Shown one piece after another: positions 35,045-48,000 of a stretch of DNA of 64,000 bases. A program made the translations under genes and the position numbers. Within the stretch, counting starts at the first letter, position 1. Each line of letters starts with the position of its first letter. Where the stretch lies: assembly GCA_020348445.1 (NCBI GenBank), contig CP070751.1, forward strand, positions 343,772-407,771. Direction: 5' to 3'. Below the pieces are notes generated by a model, which ran no database searches, had not been told where the DNA came from, and was given only the letters and a program-made list of their open reading frames with translations. The DNA comes from Thermoplasmata archaeon (lineage in GTDB: Archaea; Thermoplasmatota; Thermoplasmata; GCA-020350865).

Positions 35045-37138
35045 ATGTTAGAAATGAGGAAGTTACTTTCAATCATGGTGATAGTTGTATTTGTAGTCAT
35101 GATTACCAATTCAAATAACAATACTTTGAGCATTAGAGCTGAGACCTTTACTTCAAATATAATTATCGAAAATAATCTATCAGTTCAAGTCCAACCCTCG
35201 ATCACTGTTGATGAGTTTGATAATGTCTACGTTGTCTGGCGTGACTATAGAAATGATCCAAGTCTTCCATCCAATGGTCGCGGTGATATATATTTTGCTA
35301 GATCTATTGATGACGGTTTATCTTTTAACATTTCTCAGAAAGTTAGTGATGACCCAGGAGATGCACAACAAAATATACCTTCTGTTGCAATAGATTCCAA
35401 TGGGGTAATCCACGTTGTATGGGAAGATTGGCGGAACGATGCCGATGGGAGATGGGTGGGTAGCGATGGTGGAATTGATGGTTTGAACAACAGTGATATT
35501 TATTATGCGAATTCATCTGATGGTGGCATAACATGGAGTACAAGTAAAATGATAAACGATGACGGTGGCACAACAGATCAAGGTAGCCCTGATATTACAA
35601 TTGATAACAATGATATGATTCATATAGTATGGGAAGATAGGAGAAGGGTTGACAATTTCGATATCTATTATGCAAATACTACGGATGGAGGAAGAACCTT
35701 TAATGTAAATAAAAAAATCAATGATGTAGATAGTGCTTCGAGAGATCCTGCTATTGATGTTGATCATATGAATAATTTACATATAGTTTGGACAGACTAT
35801 AGAAACACAGGGGTTACAGGTCCAGATATTTATTATGCGAATTCAACAGACAGTGGAATAACTTTTAGTACAAACATTAGGGTAAGTGATGATATAACTA
35901 ACACATATCAATTCTGGCCAGATATAGCGGTTGGTGGTGGCATTATTGGGATTGTGTGGGAAGATCAAAGAGAAACCAGTGTGTATTATGCGAATTCAAC
36001 TGATGATGGAATTACTTTCAGTTCGAATAAAAGGGTCAATGATGTTATTGGTGCATCCAACTGGGATGCGGCAATTGCCATAAATAAAGATGGATATATT
36101 TGCGTAGCTTGGGAAGGTAAGGATAATGATATTTATTTTGCAAATTCTACAGATGGGGGTGCAACATTCAGCCCAGCTCAGAGGGTAAATGATGATATTG
36201 GTTCTAATTTTCAACGTTTAGCTTCAATAGCTCTAAAAAAAAGAACATCTTATATCGTATGGCAGGATAACAGAAACGGTAACTATGATATCTATTTTTC
36301 CCGCTCAAATTATCCTCCATCTATAACTACACCAATTTCTCTACCTAATAATTCCATTATAACGAATGATACGATGACACTGGTGGTCACCTCAGTCACC
36401 GATCTAGACAACGATACAGTCTATTACAATTTCACAATTTCAGATCAACCTGATGCCGAAAGCGGCACTATTTACTATAGTGGTTGGATAAAATCAACGT
36501 CTTGGAAACCTCCCCCACTGCCCGACGGTAAATGGTATTGGCACACATATACATCAGATATGTGGAATACAACTGCTCCGAATTGGGTCTGGAATTTTAC
36601 AATCAATACCACTCTAAGTTATAGCATCCAGCTTTATGAGGGTTGGAACCTGATCTCGATTCCCATTATTCAGATTGATACAAAATTGGAAAGTGTACTT
36701 GATTCTATAAACGGTTCCTACGATGCCATCCAATGGTATAACGCTGGAGATAACTCCGATAATTGGAAACACCACCAAATATCAAAACCATCTGAATTGA
36801 ATGATTTAGGGATTATCGACCATATAATGGGCTTTTGGGTACATGTAACTCAACCTGGCGGAGTTTTATTACGATGTTCTGGGATAATACCGAATGAAAA
36901 TCAGAGTATAACCTTAAAAACAGGTTGGAATCTTGTAGGATACCCCTCATTGAGCAATAAAAGTAGAACCTTGGCCTTAAACAATCTTACCTTTGACACC
37001 GATATAGATGCGATCTGGACATACAATGCCTCTAACCAAAAATGGGAAAAGATAGGTGAGTTCGATTACTTTGAAAAGGGGAGAGGTTATTATATTCATT
37101 CCAAGGACGATGTAATTTGGGAAGTGCCGTTTCAATAA
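35045..37138 (+). CDS. Secreted sialidase-type (BNR) repeat protein with C-terminal GWNL module
   Basis: A 697-residue exported protein. Signal peptide about 1-30. Residues about 45-420 carry six BNR repeats with Asp boxes (SIDDGLSFN, SSDGGITWS, TTDGGRTFN, STDSGITFS, STDDGITFS, STDGGATFS), each before an I-x-V-V/A-W-x-D/E strand, as in six-bladed sialidase propellers; the catalytic Arg triad of true sialidases was not found. An Ig-like domain (about 425-525) leads to the 165-residue C-terminal module (GWNLISIP, GWNLVGYP, YYIHSKDDVIWEVPF). No transmembrane helix. Similar BNR repeats occur inside the 2780-residue protein. Start 35045 is preferred by the TATA distance; GTG 35042 is possible. Confidence 0.78.
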   Translation: MLEMRKLLSIMVIVVFVVMITNSNNNTLSIRAETFTSNIIIENNLSVQVQPSITVDEFDNVYVVWRDYRNDPSLPSNGRGDIYFARSIDDGLSFNISQKVSDDPGDAQQNIPSVAIDSNGVIHVVWEDWRNDADGRWVGSDGGIDGLNNSDIYYANSSDGGITWSTSKMINDDGGTTDQGSPDITIDNNDMIHIVWEDRRRVDNFDIYYANTTDGGRTFNVNKKINDVDSASRDPAIDVDHMNNLHIVWTDYRNTGVTGPDIYYANSTDSGITFSTNIRVSDDITNTYQFWPDIAVGGGIIGIVWEDQRETSVYYANSTDDGITFSSNKRVNDVIGASNWDAAIAINKDGYICVAWEGKDNDIYFANSTDGGATFSPAQRVNDDIGSNFQRLASIALKKRTSYIVWQDNRNGNYDIYFSRSNYPPSITTPISLPNNSIITNDTMTLVVTSVTDLDNDTVYYNFTISDQPDAESGTIYYSGWIKSTSWKPPPLPDGKWYWHTYTSDMWNTTAPNWVWNFTINTTLSYSIQLYEGWNLISIPIIQIDTKLESVLDSINGSYDAIQWYNAGDNSDNWKHHQISKPSELNDLGIIDHIMGFWVHVTQPGGVLLRCSGIIPNENQSITLKTGWNLVGYPSLSNKSRTLALNNLTFDTDIDAIWTYNASNQKWEKIGEFDYFEKGRGYYIHSKDDVIWEVPFQ

Positions 37139-37230
37139 AGAACCATAGTAGATGCTATATACTATGAACGACTTTTTCTGCATGTCAAATCCCAATAACA
37201 ATATAAAGATGATTTCCAGGTGAACAATAA

Positions 37231-38055
37231 ATGAAAGCCATCATAATCTGCAAGCCAGACATCGCGTCCTGCAACATATTCGAGAATCTAAAATCATTAA
37301 GAAATTGGAAGGAGGAAGGTGAATTTCAGGGCAATCCCCTCCTTTTTTACGACGATTTTCTCATGGCCACCATAAATGATGAGCATATTTTCCATGACAA
37401 TGTCGATATCGAGCTTGGGAAGGTACTAAAACAAAAACCAGAGTGCATTATCTACGCATCCAGACATAGAAGCGAATCAGGGAAAAGGAGCCTTACTGTC
37501 CACCCCATTGGCAACTTCGGAAAGGCTGAATTCGGTGGAAAGGAGAAGACATTAATTCCCTCCTCCCCCCATCTGATGACCGAGGCATTGCGGATACTTA
37601 GAAAAAAAGCCAAGGACCTGGACTTCTCAGTATCTTTCGAAGCCACTCATCACGGACCTTTTCTTTCAACTCCAACATTCTTTATTGAAATCGGAAGTGA
37701 CGAGGAGACATGGCGCTATAAAGGAGCGGGAAGGGCCATTGCAGAGACTATTTTAGAGACCCAAACCAGGGAATATGAGGTTGGCATCGGAATAGGGGGA
37801 GGCCACTATTCCCCGCGAATGACAGATGTCGCAATAGAAAGGAAAATATCCTTTGGTCATATCGTACCCACCTATGCCCTCTCGAATCTGACCCCAGATA
37901 TGGCCAGGCAAGTGATATCTCAAACGCAAGATGTCAAGAAGGTGCACTTCCACAAAAAACATTTAAAAGGTGAGGAATACAGGAAGTGGAAGGAGTTCTT
38001 TTTGAAAATCGGAATCACTCCCGTTAAAAGTGCGGATTTGGAATTGCTAAAGTAA
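37231..38055 (+). CDS. dtdA: Archaeal D-aminoacyl-tRNA deacylase DtdA
   Basis: A 274-residue enzyme, normal for the archaeal/plant DTD2 type. It removes D-amino acids wrongly attached to tRNA and needs zinc. Family motifs are SRHRSESGKRSLTVHPIGN, FEATHHGP and GIGGGHYSPR. Cytoplasmic. GGTGA at 37219-37223 lies seven bases before the ATG, and GCTATATA at 37153-37160 may be its TATA box. It stands alone between surface-protein genes. Confidence 0.95.
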   Translation: MKAIIICKPDIASCNIFENLKSLRNWKEEGEFQGNPLLFYDDFLMATINDEHIFHDNVDIELGKVLKQKPECIIYASRHRSESGKRSLTVHPIGNFGKAEFGGKEKTLIPSSPHLMTEALRILRKKAKDLDFSVSFEATHHGPFLSTPTFFIEIGSDEETWRYKGAGRAIAETILETQTREYEVGIGIGGGHYSPRMTDVAIERKISFGHIVPTYALSNLTPDMARQVISQTQDVKKVHFHKKHLKGEEYRKWKEFFLKIGITPVKSADLELLK

Positions 38056-38082
38056 TTATTGTTCATCCATCTGCTTGCGAAG

Positions 38083-38092
38083 ATAATATATA
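38083..38092 (+). promoter_or_regulatory. TATA box for the CarboxypepD_reg membrane protein
   Basis: ATAATATATA lies about 33 bases before the ATG at 38121. The leader would be a few bases long and lacks a clear ribosome site. Confidence 0.5.
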
Positions 38093-38120
38093 TCTTAACT
38101 CTTTTTGGAGAACGAGAAAA

Positions 38121-38984
38121 ATGGAAGAAGAAAGTGAACAGCAACCCAAAATTAGATCAGATGAGCCACCGCCTCCCAGAAACGGTTTCACACATCCGAT
38201 ATATCCCAAACAAACACCGGAATCCTCAACCCCTTCGCAACCTCTTTATTCCTGGGAGTTGTTACCATGGGAGGCAAGGGAGCATTTAAGGTCCAAAAAG
38301 GGGAGGAACCCAGTTTTTGTTATCATAGGAGTTTTTCTTATTATCATCTTCGCCTTGGAAATCCCCATAGCAGGATTGTTTTTTTATTACGGCTCAACAG
38401 ATGGTTTGGACTTTGGAGGGAATATTACACTTTCTGGAAATGTTCAGGGAGAAGACGGAACCAATCTATCAGGTGCGACAATATCCATCATCGGTACAAA
38501 TCTTACCACGACTTCCGATGAAAAGGGTAAATACACCTTAGAAAACGCCCCAAGAGGTATTTGGAGTGTAAGGGTCTTTCACGTTGGTTACAAGGAGGAA
38601 ACACGCAGGATACTCATACAACAAGGTTTTATAGATTCATTGGATTTCAAACTCGAAGAAGGTGTGGGAAACCGGAAACAAAACGACCTCTGGTATTTCT
38701 TCAGCCTGGCCATACTCATGCTGCTTTTCTCACCTTTCGTTGTGGCTGGTTCATATTACGCTTTTAAAAGAAGGCGTTTTGCTGTTGTCCTGGTGGGGGC
38801 AATTTTGGGTATTCTCACAATGACCCCCTCATTTGTTTTCGAGTTCTCGCTACTCGTTTTCATTCTGGGCTCTTTGGGTTTTATCTTAAGTATATCTGCT
38901 TTGATGATGATCGTTATGAATAGGAGGGCGTTTTTAGAAAGGGAGTATAAAATTATATCTGAAGAAGAGGACAAATCCATCTAA
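38121..38984 (+). CDS. Membrane protein with carboxypeptidase-regulatory-like domain
   Basis: A 287-residue protein. The cytoplasmic N-terminus (about 1-65) is Pro/Gln/Glu-rich. One transmembrane helix (about 70-93) leads to an extracytoplasmic CarboxypepD_reg-like beta-sandwich (about 107-185: LSGNVQGEDGTNLSGATISI, TSDEKGKYTLENAPRG). Three more helices follow (about 190-213, 219-240, 242-267), and a short charged end. The sandwich fold is common in adhesion and substrate-recognition proteins; no catalytic residues were seen. A T-run just after the stop may end its transcript. Confidence 0.7.
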   Translation: MEEESEQQPKIRSDEPPPPRNGFTHPIYPKQTPESSTPSQPLYSWELLPWEAREHLRSKKGRNPVFVIIGVFLIIIFALEIPIAGLFFYYGSTDGLDFGGNITLSGNVQGEDGTNLSGATISIIGTNLTTTSDEKGKYTLENAPRGIWSVRVFHVGYKEETRRILIQQGFIDSLDFKLEEGVGNRKQNDLWYFFSLAILMLLFSPFVVAGSYYAFKRRRFAVVLVGAILGILTMTPSFVFEFSLLVFILGSLGFILSISALMMIVMNRRAFLEREYKIISEEEDKSI

Positions 38985-39018
38985 TCCGAATGATTCCCCA
39001 AAAGAATGGAGAAACAGG

Positions 39019-39025
39019 TTTTTTT
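39019..39025 (+). terminator. Possible U-tract terminator after the 38121 gene
   Basis: Seven T residues on the plus strand, 35 bases after the stop codon, in the gap between convergent genes. Archaeal termination often uses such tracts without a hairpin. It overlaps the stop codon of the minus-strand giant gene. Confidence 0.35.
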
Positions 39026-42000
39026 AATCAATGGTGCCTGAAGTTCCGCAATGCGGGCACTCAATCATCCGGGGTCCCGCCATTACCTCGACCATAAATG
39101 ATCTGCCGCAGGAGGGGCATTCTATCTCTTCTTGATCCACCTTGGGTTTTCCTTCATGTCTATCCGATACTTCCTCTTGCTCCTTTGTCTTGATCACTAT
39201 CGTTCCTACCTCAGGTGATGCCTCGCGTTCCTTTCTTTGTGCAGGCGCCCTTTGTGTCACTTTTTGAAATCCCAAATATGCTTCCTCATCACCCAGGACA
39301 GCAGGGGGTTTTCTTTGGGTGATAAACATGAAGATTATCCCGAAAACGATCAGGGCGGTTATTAAAATCCACCACCACCAAAATGGTTCCAAAGACCTTG
39401 ATTTATCAAGAGGATAGTAATCTTTACTGTCGGCGACACCATCGCCATCATCATCCCAATCTGCATTGTTGCCGATTCCATCAGAATCTGTATCCTCCCA
39501 CTCGTTGGGATCGTCAGGGAATTTGTCCTTATTATTTGAATTTAATACACCGTCACCGTCTCTGTCATCGTCTTGGTTGTCCCCCAGCCCATCAGAGTCG
39601 GAATCCCGCCATTCTGAGTTATCAAACGGAAATACATCACGTGAATCAGTTGTTCCGTCGTTGTCGTCATCTGAATCAGTATTGTCGCCGAAGCCATCTG
39701 AATCAGTGTCCCTCCATTCGAGGGCATCATTTGGGAATCTATCATATGTGTTTGCCACCCCATCCCCGTCCTTATCGTAATCTGTTTTATCTCCTATGCC
39801 ATCACCATCCAGATCAGAGGTTTCGCTTGCGTTGTACGGGAATGCATCGTTTGTGTTGAATACACCGTCCCCATCCGCATCCATATCCGAGTTGTCGCCA
39901 ATGCCATCGGAATCGGAATCAGAATATTCATCTGGATTCAGTGGGAATGCATCAGAAAAGTCCATTATGCCGTCACCATCATCATCCAGATCATCATTGT
40001 TACCCTGGCCGTCGGAATCAGAATCCATCCATTCATCATCATCCAATGGAAATTCATCATTTATGTCATATACTCCGTCACCATCGTCATCTAAATCCGC
40101 GTTATTACCAAGACCGTCGGAATCGGTATCCACCCATTCATTTGGATTGGCGGGAAAATCATCCTGTAAATCAGAGACTGCATCGTTGTCATCATCCAAA
40201 TCCATGTTGTCACCTATGCCGTCGCCATCATTGTCTTCCCATTCAGTGTTATCGTAAGGGAATGGATCATCTGGATTGTCCACACCATCGTTGTCTATGT
40301 CGGGATCTGCAAGATCGCCTATTCCATCGGAGTCAAAATCTGTGTTGTCCACGATAACTACAATGGAACCTTGTGCCACATGGCCTGCCAGATCAATTGC
40401 CCTGAACGTTAGTGTATGGCTTCCGTCAGTTTGGAATGTGGTGTCCCAAACAGTGTTATTATCAACCCAGCCCAGGCCATCCACACTGTACTCCACAGAA
40501 TCAATGAATAAATCAAAACCCCTGATGTCCATAACAACATTTCCTTTGACGTAATCCCCACTATGAGGCGAGATTATCGTCAATTGCGGCTGCGTGTTGT
40601 CGATGTTAAATGAAAAAGGTACAGTGGTCTGGGTATGGCTGGGTATTATGTCTTCGCAAGTTGCATATAGGTCATACGTACCGTCTGCGAAAGTAGTTGT
40701 ACCCATTAAAACTTCCCACAAGCCACTTACGCTGTTGTAACCTGTTGCATAATCGTTGCCAGATATCGTTATATACACGTTCGAGACTCCGATACCATCT
40801 GAAGCCGAAATCCCGAAAGTGTAGGTGCCCTGGAGGTACTCGTTGGCCACAGGTGATACGATAGATACAACAGGATAGTCGTTGTCCACTGTTATTGTAA
40901 CACTTTCTGTGACCACATGTCCTATATCGTCGTAAGCTCTGAATGTTATTGTGTAAACACCATATGATCGCGTTGTCGAATCCCATGTTCCAGTCCAACC
41001 CAAGATCTCAGAGCCTGAAAGCGCAGACCAGGCTCCGCTGTCTATTCGGAACTGAACCGTGGGAACAAAGATCCCGGAATCTGTGGAGTTCGCCTCCAAA
41101 GCCACGCTGGGCCCGTATAAAATCTGACTGTTTATTGGCGAGATGACAGACAGTGTGGGGGCGTTGTTGTCTATATAGAAATTGAACGAAATCGTAGTCT
41201 GGGTGTGAATTGGAATACCATCTTTTACTGTTGCGCTTAGGCCGTAAGTTCCATCCGTAATTGCCGTGGTATCTATTGTCACCTCCCATAAAAGGCTTGC
41301 GCTGTTGTACCCCATGACATAGTTGTCGGTATGTATCTGGATGTGCACCTCGGAAACATCCACATCATCAGAAGCCGATACCTTGAAGGTGTACGTACCC
41401 TGGACATATTCATTGGCCACTGGGGACACAACAGAGGCAGCAGGATCGTCGTTGTCCACTGTTACTGTGAGGCTGTCTGTGACCACATGACCGATTTCAT
41501 CGTAGGCTCTGACGGTTATTGTGTGGACACCGTTGGAGTACGCAGTGGAATCCCAGGAAGCAGGAAGTGTAATCCAATTACCACTGTCTATTCTGAACTG
41601 AACAATTAAAACAAAGTCTCCTTCATCTGTGGAATCCACATCCACAACCACATTCTCTCCGTACACAGTTTCCCCTTGCTGCGGTGAATTTATTGAAAGT
41701 GTTGGCTCGTTGTTGTCTATATAGAAATTGACAGAATCAGTAGTCTGAGTGTGACTCGAAATTCCATCCTTTGCAGTTGCAGTGATACTATATACACCAT
41801 CGAAAATCGTGGCGGTGTCCAATTCCATTTCCCACAAACCAGAAACACTGTTGTAACTTGTATTATAATCGTCGCCGTTTATGGTGATAGTGACATTTGT
41901 TATACCCACTTTATCAGAAGCCAGAATTTTGAAGGTGTAAACACCCTGAACAAATTCATTTTTAACAGGCGCAGAAATAGAAACAGTGGGATTATCATTG

Positions 42001-45000
42001 TCCACAGTCACAGTTATACTGTCAGAAACCAAATGCCCGATTTCATCATAGACCCTGAAGGTTATGGTGTGAACACTGTCTGAATGCATGGTTGAGTCCC
42101 ATGTTCCTGTCCATCCTTCGATCTCGGAGCCTGTTAGCGTGATCCATGCCCCACTGTCGATTTTGTATTGAACAACTAGAACAAAGGGCCCTTCGTCAAA
42201 TGAATCAGCATCAATTGAAACTGTGGAGCCGGTCACTGTTACACCGGCAAGAGGTGAATTGATAGATAATACAGGTTCTGTATTGTCCACGTTGAAATCC
42301 AAGGTTGATGTCACCTGGGTGTGACTTGGAATGCCGTCTTGGGCTGTGGCTGTAATTGAGTAATACCCATCTCCTAAAACTGTTGTGTCTATTTCCACCT
42401 CCCACAGACCAGTTACACTGTTGTAACCTGCTGTATAATCGGTACTGTTTATTGTGATATAGACATTTGTTACCCCCACATCATCTGATGCCAGGATCTT
42501 GAAGGTGTAAACACCCTGGACATATTCATTTGCTAGAGGCGCAGAAATAGAAACAGTGGGATTATCATTGTCCACAGTCACGGTTATACTATCCGTGACC
42601 AAATGTCCGATTTCATCATAGGCCCTGAAGGTTATGGTGTGAATCCCATTTGAATAAGCTGTTGAATCCCAGGATCCTGTCCATCCTATGATCTCAGAGC
42701 CTGTTAATGTGATCCATGCCTCGCTGTCGATTTTGTATTGAACAACGGGAACAAAAGGCCCTTCATCATATGAACTTGCATCTATTGAAACTGTGGAGCC
42801 GGTTACTGTTTCACCCGCAAGCGGTGAATTAATAGACAAAACAGGTTCTGTATTGTCCACGTTGAATTCTAAGGCCGATGTTGTCTGGGTGTGGATTGGA
42901 ATACCGTCTTCGGCTGTGGCTGAAATTGAGTAATACCCGTCTCCCATTGCTGTTGTGTCTATTTCCACCTCCCACAGACCACTTGCGCTGTTGTAACCTG
43001 TGGAATAATCATTTCCATTTACTGTGATATAAACATTTGTTATGCCCACATCATCGGAAGCTGATACCTTGAATGTGTAAGAACCGTAAATCCACTCGTT
43101 CCCAATGGGTGCCACTATTGTTACTCTGGGATCATCATTGTCCACAGTTATTGTAACTGTGTCAGAGACCATGTGAACCATGTCATCGTATGATCTTACG
43201 GTTATGCTATGTATCCCGTTAGAGACAGTTGTGGAATCCCACACATCAGACCAATCTAAAAGTTCGGAGCCAGATAAGGTCACCCATGCTCCTGAATCGA
43301 TTCTGTACTGGACAGTGGGAGAAAAGATACCCGGATCAACAGATTCGACGTCTATAAAAATGGTTGTTCCATAAACTGTTACGCCGTTTTCCGGGGAATA
43401 TATCGAAAGTGTAGGTGGTGTGTTATCCACGTAAAATCCTGTGGCTAGAGAGTCCTGTGCACTATTTTTCGCGTAATCCCAAGCCTCGGCACTTAAGGTG
43501 TGAAGACCATCTGATAATGTGGTGGTGTCGATTGCATATTCATAATAACCGCTTGACGGATTGAGAGCTGTTTTATACACTATACCATCCAGAGTGATAT
43601 TCACATACTCAAGTGCATAGTTATCTGTGGCATGAATCTGTATAGTATATGAACCTTCAATGTATTCTAAATCAGTGGGTGAGATTATAGAAATCGAAGG
43701 TGGTATCACATCATTAGATATGTAGACGTCACAGAAGTCGGTGTCTGTATTACCCATATCATCAGTAACTTTTGTTAGAACCCTTGTCATGCCCTCGGGA
43801 TGCAACGTGGTGTCCCAGGAGTAGGTGTATGTATTTCCACCTGCAAATGTCATTGTGTGATAAGTTGCCCCGTAATCAAAGGAAACCTCCACCAAATCCA
43901 CCAAAAAGTCATCCTGTGCAGTTGCTTGGATGATCAGTGTACCTCCAACTGTCTGCCCTTCCTTTGGATAATCCAAGGTTATGGTTGGCGCTATGTTGTC
44001 CGGTACAAGAAGAACATCTACTGAATAAGTATCTGATAGGATCAGAAGGTCCTGCCATGAGCCTGTGGTCCTTCCGTCGTCAGTGTAGTATCCCTGTAAA
44101 CTAAAGACCAGATCATAGGCTGAATTGGACTTCATAGCGATCTGATAGGAGCCATCGGCCTTAGTTTCCGTGCTGACAACGAGATTTCCAAGGGTGTCAT
44201 AGACCTGGACGACCACGTCCTCAAGGGAGTCGCCTGTTATGGAGTCGTTCACATATCCAAATACGAAGTTTCCTGTTTGGGTGAGATATTGATCCCAACT
44301 CTCTATGGTATCTCCGCCTGCGATGTTGATACCAGTATTTGAGTTCGTATCATTTAAAATAGCGTATCCCCAATATGTTGTTGAACTTCCCACTGAAATC
44401 CAATAATCGCCATCGATGGGTGCATCAAGTGCATATTCACCGTCTGGGCTAGTTATGCAATAATCCAGGGGATGGTTGGTTTGCGCAAACATAAAGTATT
44501 TACCTTGTGAATTGATGAAATCGATTACGAAGGTGTGAGGATCAAAGGGTAAAGATGCTGCAATGGAAAATGAAGAGCCCACGTTTAACATGGACTCATC
44601 AGAGAGATCATAATCCTCGTCACAATCAATAAACACTGTTTCGTAGTAACCAGATAGCAGATTGTCCACCACTAATGCATAATAGATGTCGAGCATGTCC
44701 CCATCCTGATTGAGGTTGATTGAAAGAGACGATTCTGAGATAGTGCCATAGTGTATCGCATTGGTCAATGAAATATCGTTTTTCGAGCTTAAAATTATAT
44801 CCAAGAAGGCGGTGATTTTAATGAATGTGCCCGAATCCTCAATATTTATGATTTGGTACATGGTGCCATTAAGATTGACTGTCCCGCTTGTCTCTGTTAA
44901 TCCGAGCACATCCCAGACACCATCGCTTGGATAATCGGTATCGAAATCAGCACAATCAAATATGGAGTCGCCGTCGATATCGCTTAGGAGTACATAGTAG

Positions 45001-48000
45001 GTATCCCCGGAAAGCGGAGGTACCTCGACCTTCCCGAAAAACCAGCTTTCAGTCAAGCCAACACTGGTGCCTGTGGGTTGTATCTCAAAGTACCTGCCTG
45101 AAGAATCGAGGCTCACCAAGGTGTATTGTATCTTCAATTGGCTGCCCTGAAATATGTCAGATGGTTGAAGGGCCATGGCATCCACTCCCACATCCTCGAA
45201 GTCGCCATCATCGTTTAAGTCGATGTACACCTCGTCAAATAGGCCATCTGAATCTAAATCAGAAACTACGGCATCCCGTAAATTCCCCTCCAAAAGTGCA
45301 CTACCTGAGAACCAATGGCTGATCGTTATGACCGTGTCATTTACATCATAATTTACACCATCGTTTACACCTACACCGTCACCTAGATTGTCGTACGATT
45401 GAACATGATATCTGTAGGTGCCGAGGACCACGAATTCTCCTCCCAGATCACGGATTACTTCATCGTTGTCCACTTGGCTTATTTGATCCCCTACATCTCC
45501 GGGAGGTTCGGCAAATATGTCGTCATCTGTGGTAATTTCCATGTAATAGTTATAGAGTCCTTTGGATTTAAAATCAGATAATGCGAATTTCATACCGTCG
45601 ATATTCACAATTCCATCACCATCAACATCTATGGTGAAAGCACCAACATACCACTCAACGCTCAATATCCGAGCATCGTACGAATCCACGATCCCTGGAT
45701 TGTTTCTGAACTCCACACTAAATAACAACGAATCGCCCAGGGTGATGTTGGAGGATGCTGTAATTAGTTCGTCGTTAAGATTATTGGTATCGTCATAATA
45801 GTCCACGATACCGTCCATAAGGGTACCTTCGTCAGTTTCCCTGAATGTGGCGTCGTTTATTGACATGTCCATTGTATCGTAAAGTCCGTCTGAGTTCACA
45901 TCAGTCAGGAAGTAAAGCACTTTGTCATCCTGGATTCCATCGTCATCCTCATCATCGGCATCTATTTCAAATGAGCCATGGTACCACTCGTAAATCAGTA
46001 TCTGCACGTCATTCTCATCTGACTCTGGTGTTGAATCGAAGTTAACTTTGAAAAGCAATGAATCTCCCAATGTCATGCTCGCGTTTTCAGTTACCCGCTC
46101 ATCGTTGTTGTTGTCGTCTGGATTTTGGTAATTTACGATGTCATCTGATAAGGATCCAGAGCCGGTCTCTCCAAAATCCTTATCCTCTATGGAGATGTCC
46201 AAGGTTTCATATATCCCGTTGGAGTCGGTATCTGACAAGACAAAATAAACCTCGTCATCTGCTGCGCCATCGTCGTCTGCATCTATTGTAAATGCTCCTT
46301 CATACCACATACTGCTTCCGATCCTGATATCGTCAGAATCCTGATTGGGGGCGTCGTCGAACTCCACCAAGAATGTATATATATCTCCTAATTTGACGTA
46401 TGCTGATGCTGTTATTTGCTCATCGTTGGTGTTGTCCGATTCATCAAAATCCACATAATTATCGTTTAAATCCCCCTCTCCATAGGTCTCATCCCCTATG
46501 GAGATTTCCAGAACCTCGTACAAACCATCAGAATCTGTATCCACGAGCACAAAATGAACATTGTCATCTGCCAATCCATCATCGTCGCAATCGATTTGAA
46601 GATCCCCTTCATACCATTCTAAGCTTGTGATTCTCGCATCATCAGAATCCAGGTTCGGGCCCGAATCAAATTCACAAGAAAACAAGAAATAAATCCCCAA
46701 TGTGATGTTCGTTGTTGCTGTGATTTGCTCATCATTTGAATTATCGCTTGTTGAAAAATCTACTATGAAATTACCAAGATCCCCTTCCCCGTAAACCTCA
46801 TCACCCATCGATATATCCATGGCCTCGTATATTCCATCTGAATTCGTGTCCGTAAGGACATAGTAGACGTTGTCCGCTTCCACAATGCCGTCTCCATTTC
46901 CATCGATTGTGAAGGTTCCCAAATACCACTCGTTGCTTTTAATTCTCGCATCTTTGGAATCTGTTGGAGGGGCAGCGTCAAAATCAACTGAGAACTCCAG
47001 CAGATCTCCCAAATTAAGGAATTCGGAGGCTGTTATGCGCTCATCATCACCTGTTGTCACATTGTCGTTATCCAGAGTTCCCTGACCATAGGTCGCATCC
47101 AATGATAAGTCCATTGTGTCATATGTACCATTGGAATCTGTGTCCGTCAAAACAAAATAAACCTTATCATCTGCAGCACCGTCGTTGTCTGCGTCGATTG
47201 TGAAGCTGCCTTCGAACCATTCTAGACCCTGAATCTGAGCATCGTTTGTGTCCACATTGGGTGCTGAGTCAAATTCACAGGTGAAATTATAAAAATCACC
47301 CAATTTGATGTTCCTGGAAGTTGTTATTTGCTCGTCATTTATATTGGCAGTTTCGCCAAAATCCACATAATTGTCATTTAAGTCACCCTCGCCATAATCT
47401 TTATCCCCGATTGAAATGTCCATGACCTCATACAATCCTTCAGAATCTGTATCTGAAAGAACAAAATATACATCGTCATCGGCGAGCCCGTCCCCGTCGG
47501 CATCGATTGTGAATGCTCCTTCATACCACTGGTTGCTTGTTATTCTGGCATCCACGCCATCCAGATTCGGGGAGCCATCGAAGGCAACAGTAAATTGGTA
47601 ATGATCACCCAGGATGATTTTTACAGATGAAGTCAAGCGTTCATCGTCCATGTTGTCACTTTCGCTGAAATCCACGGTGGAATTGCTGATCCCTCCCTCT
47701 CCATAAACCTGATCGCCCATTGATATGTCCATAGCCTCGTACATTCCATCTGAATCTGTGTCCGAAAGGACATAATAGACGTTGTTTGCCTCCACTGTTC
47801 CATCACCATTGCCATCTATTGTGAATGTGCCCAGGTACCACTCGTTGCTTGTTATTCTGGCATCATCGGAATCCAAAACCGGTGAGAAATCAAAATCCAT
47901 CTCAAATTCAAAGGAATCGCCAATTGTTACGAATCCAGAGGCTGTTATTTGCTCATCATCAACTGTCGTCACAATATCGTCGTCTAAGGTTCCCTGACCA

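Noticed and set aside
35045..37138. Active sialidase
   Set aside because: Asp-box repeats are present, but the Arg triad and Asp/Tyr/Glu catalytic set were not found, so only a BNR-type propeller is claimed.
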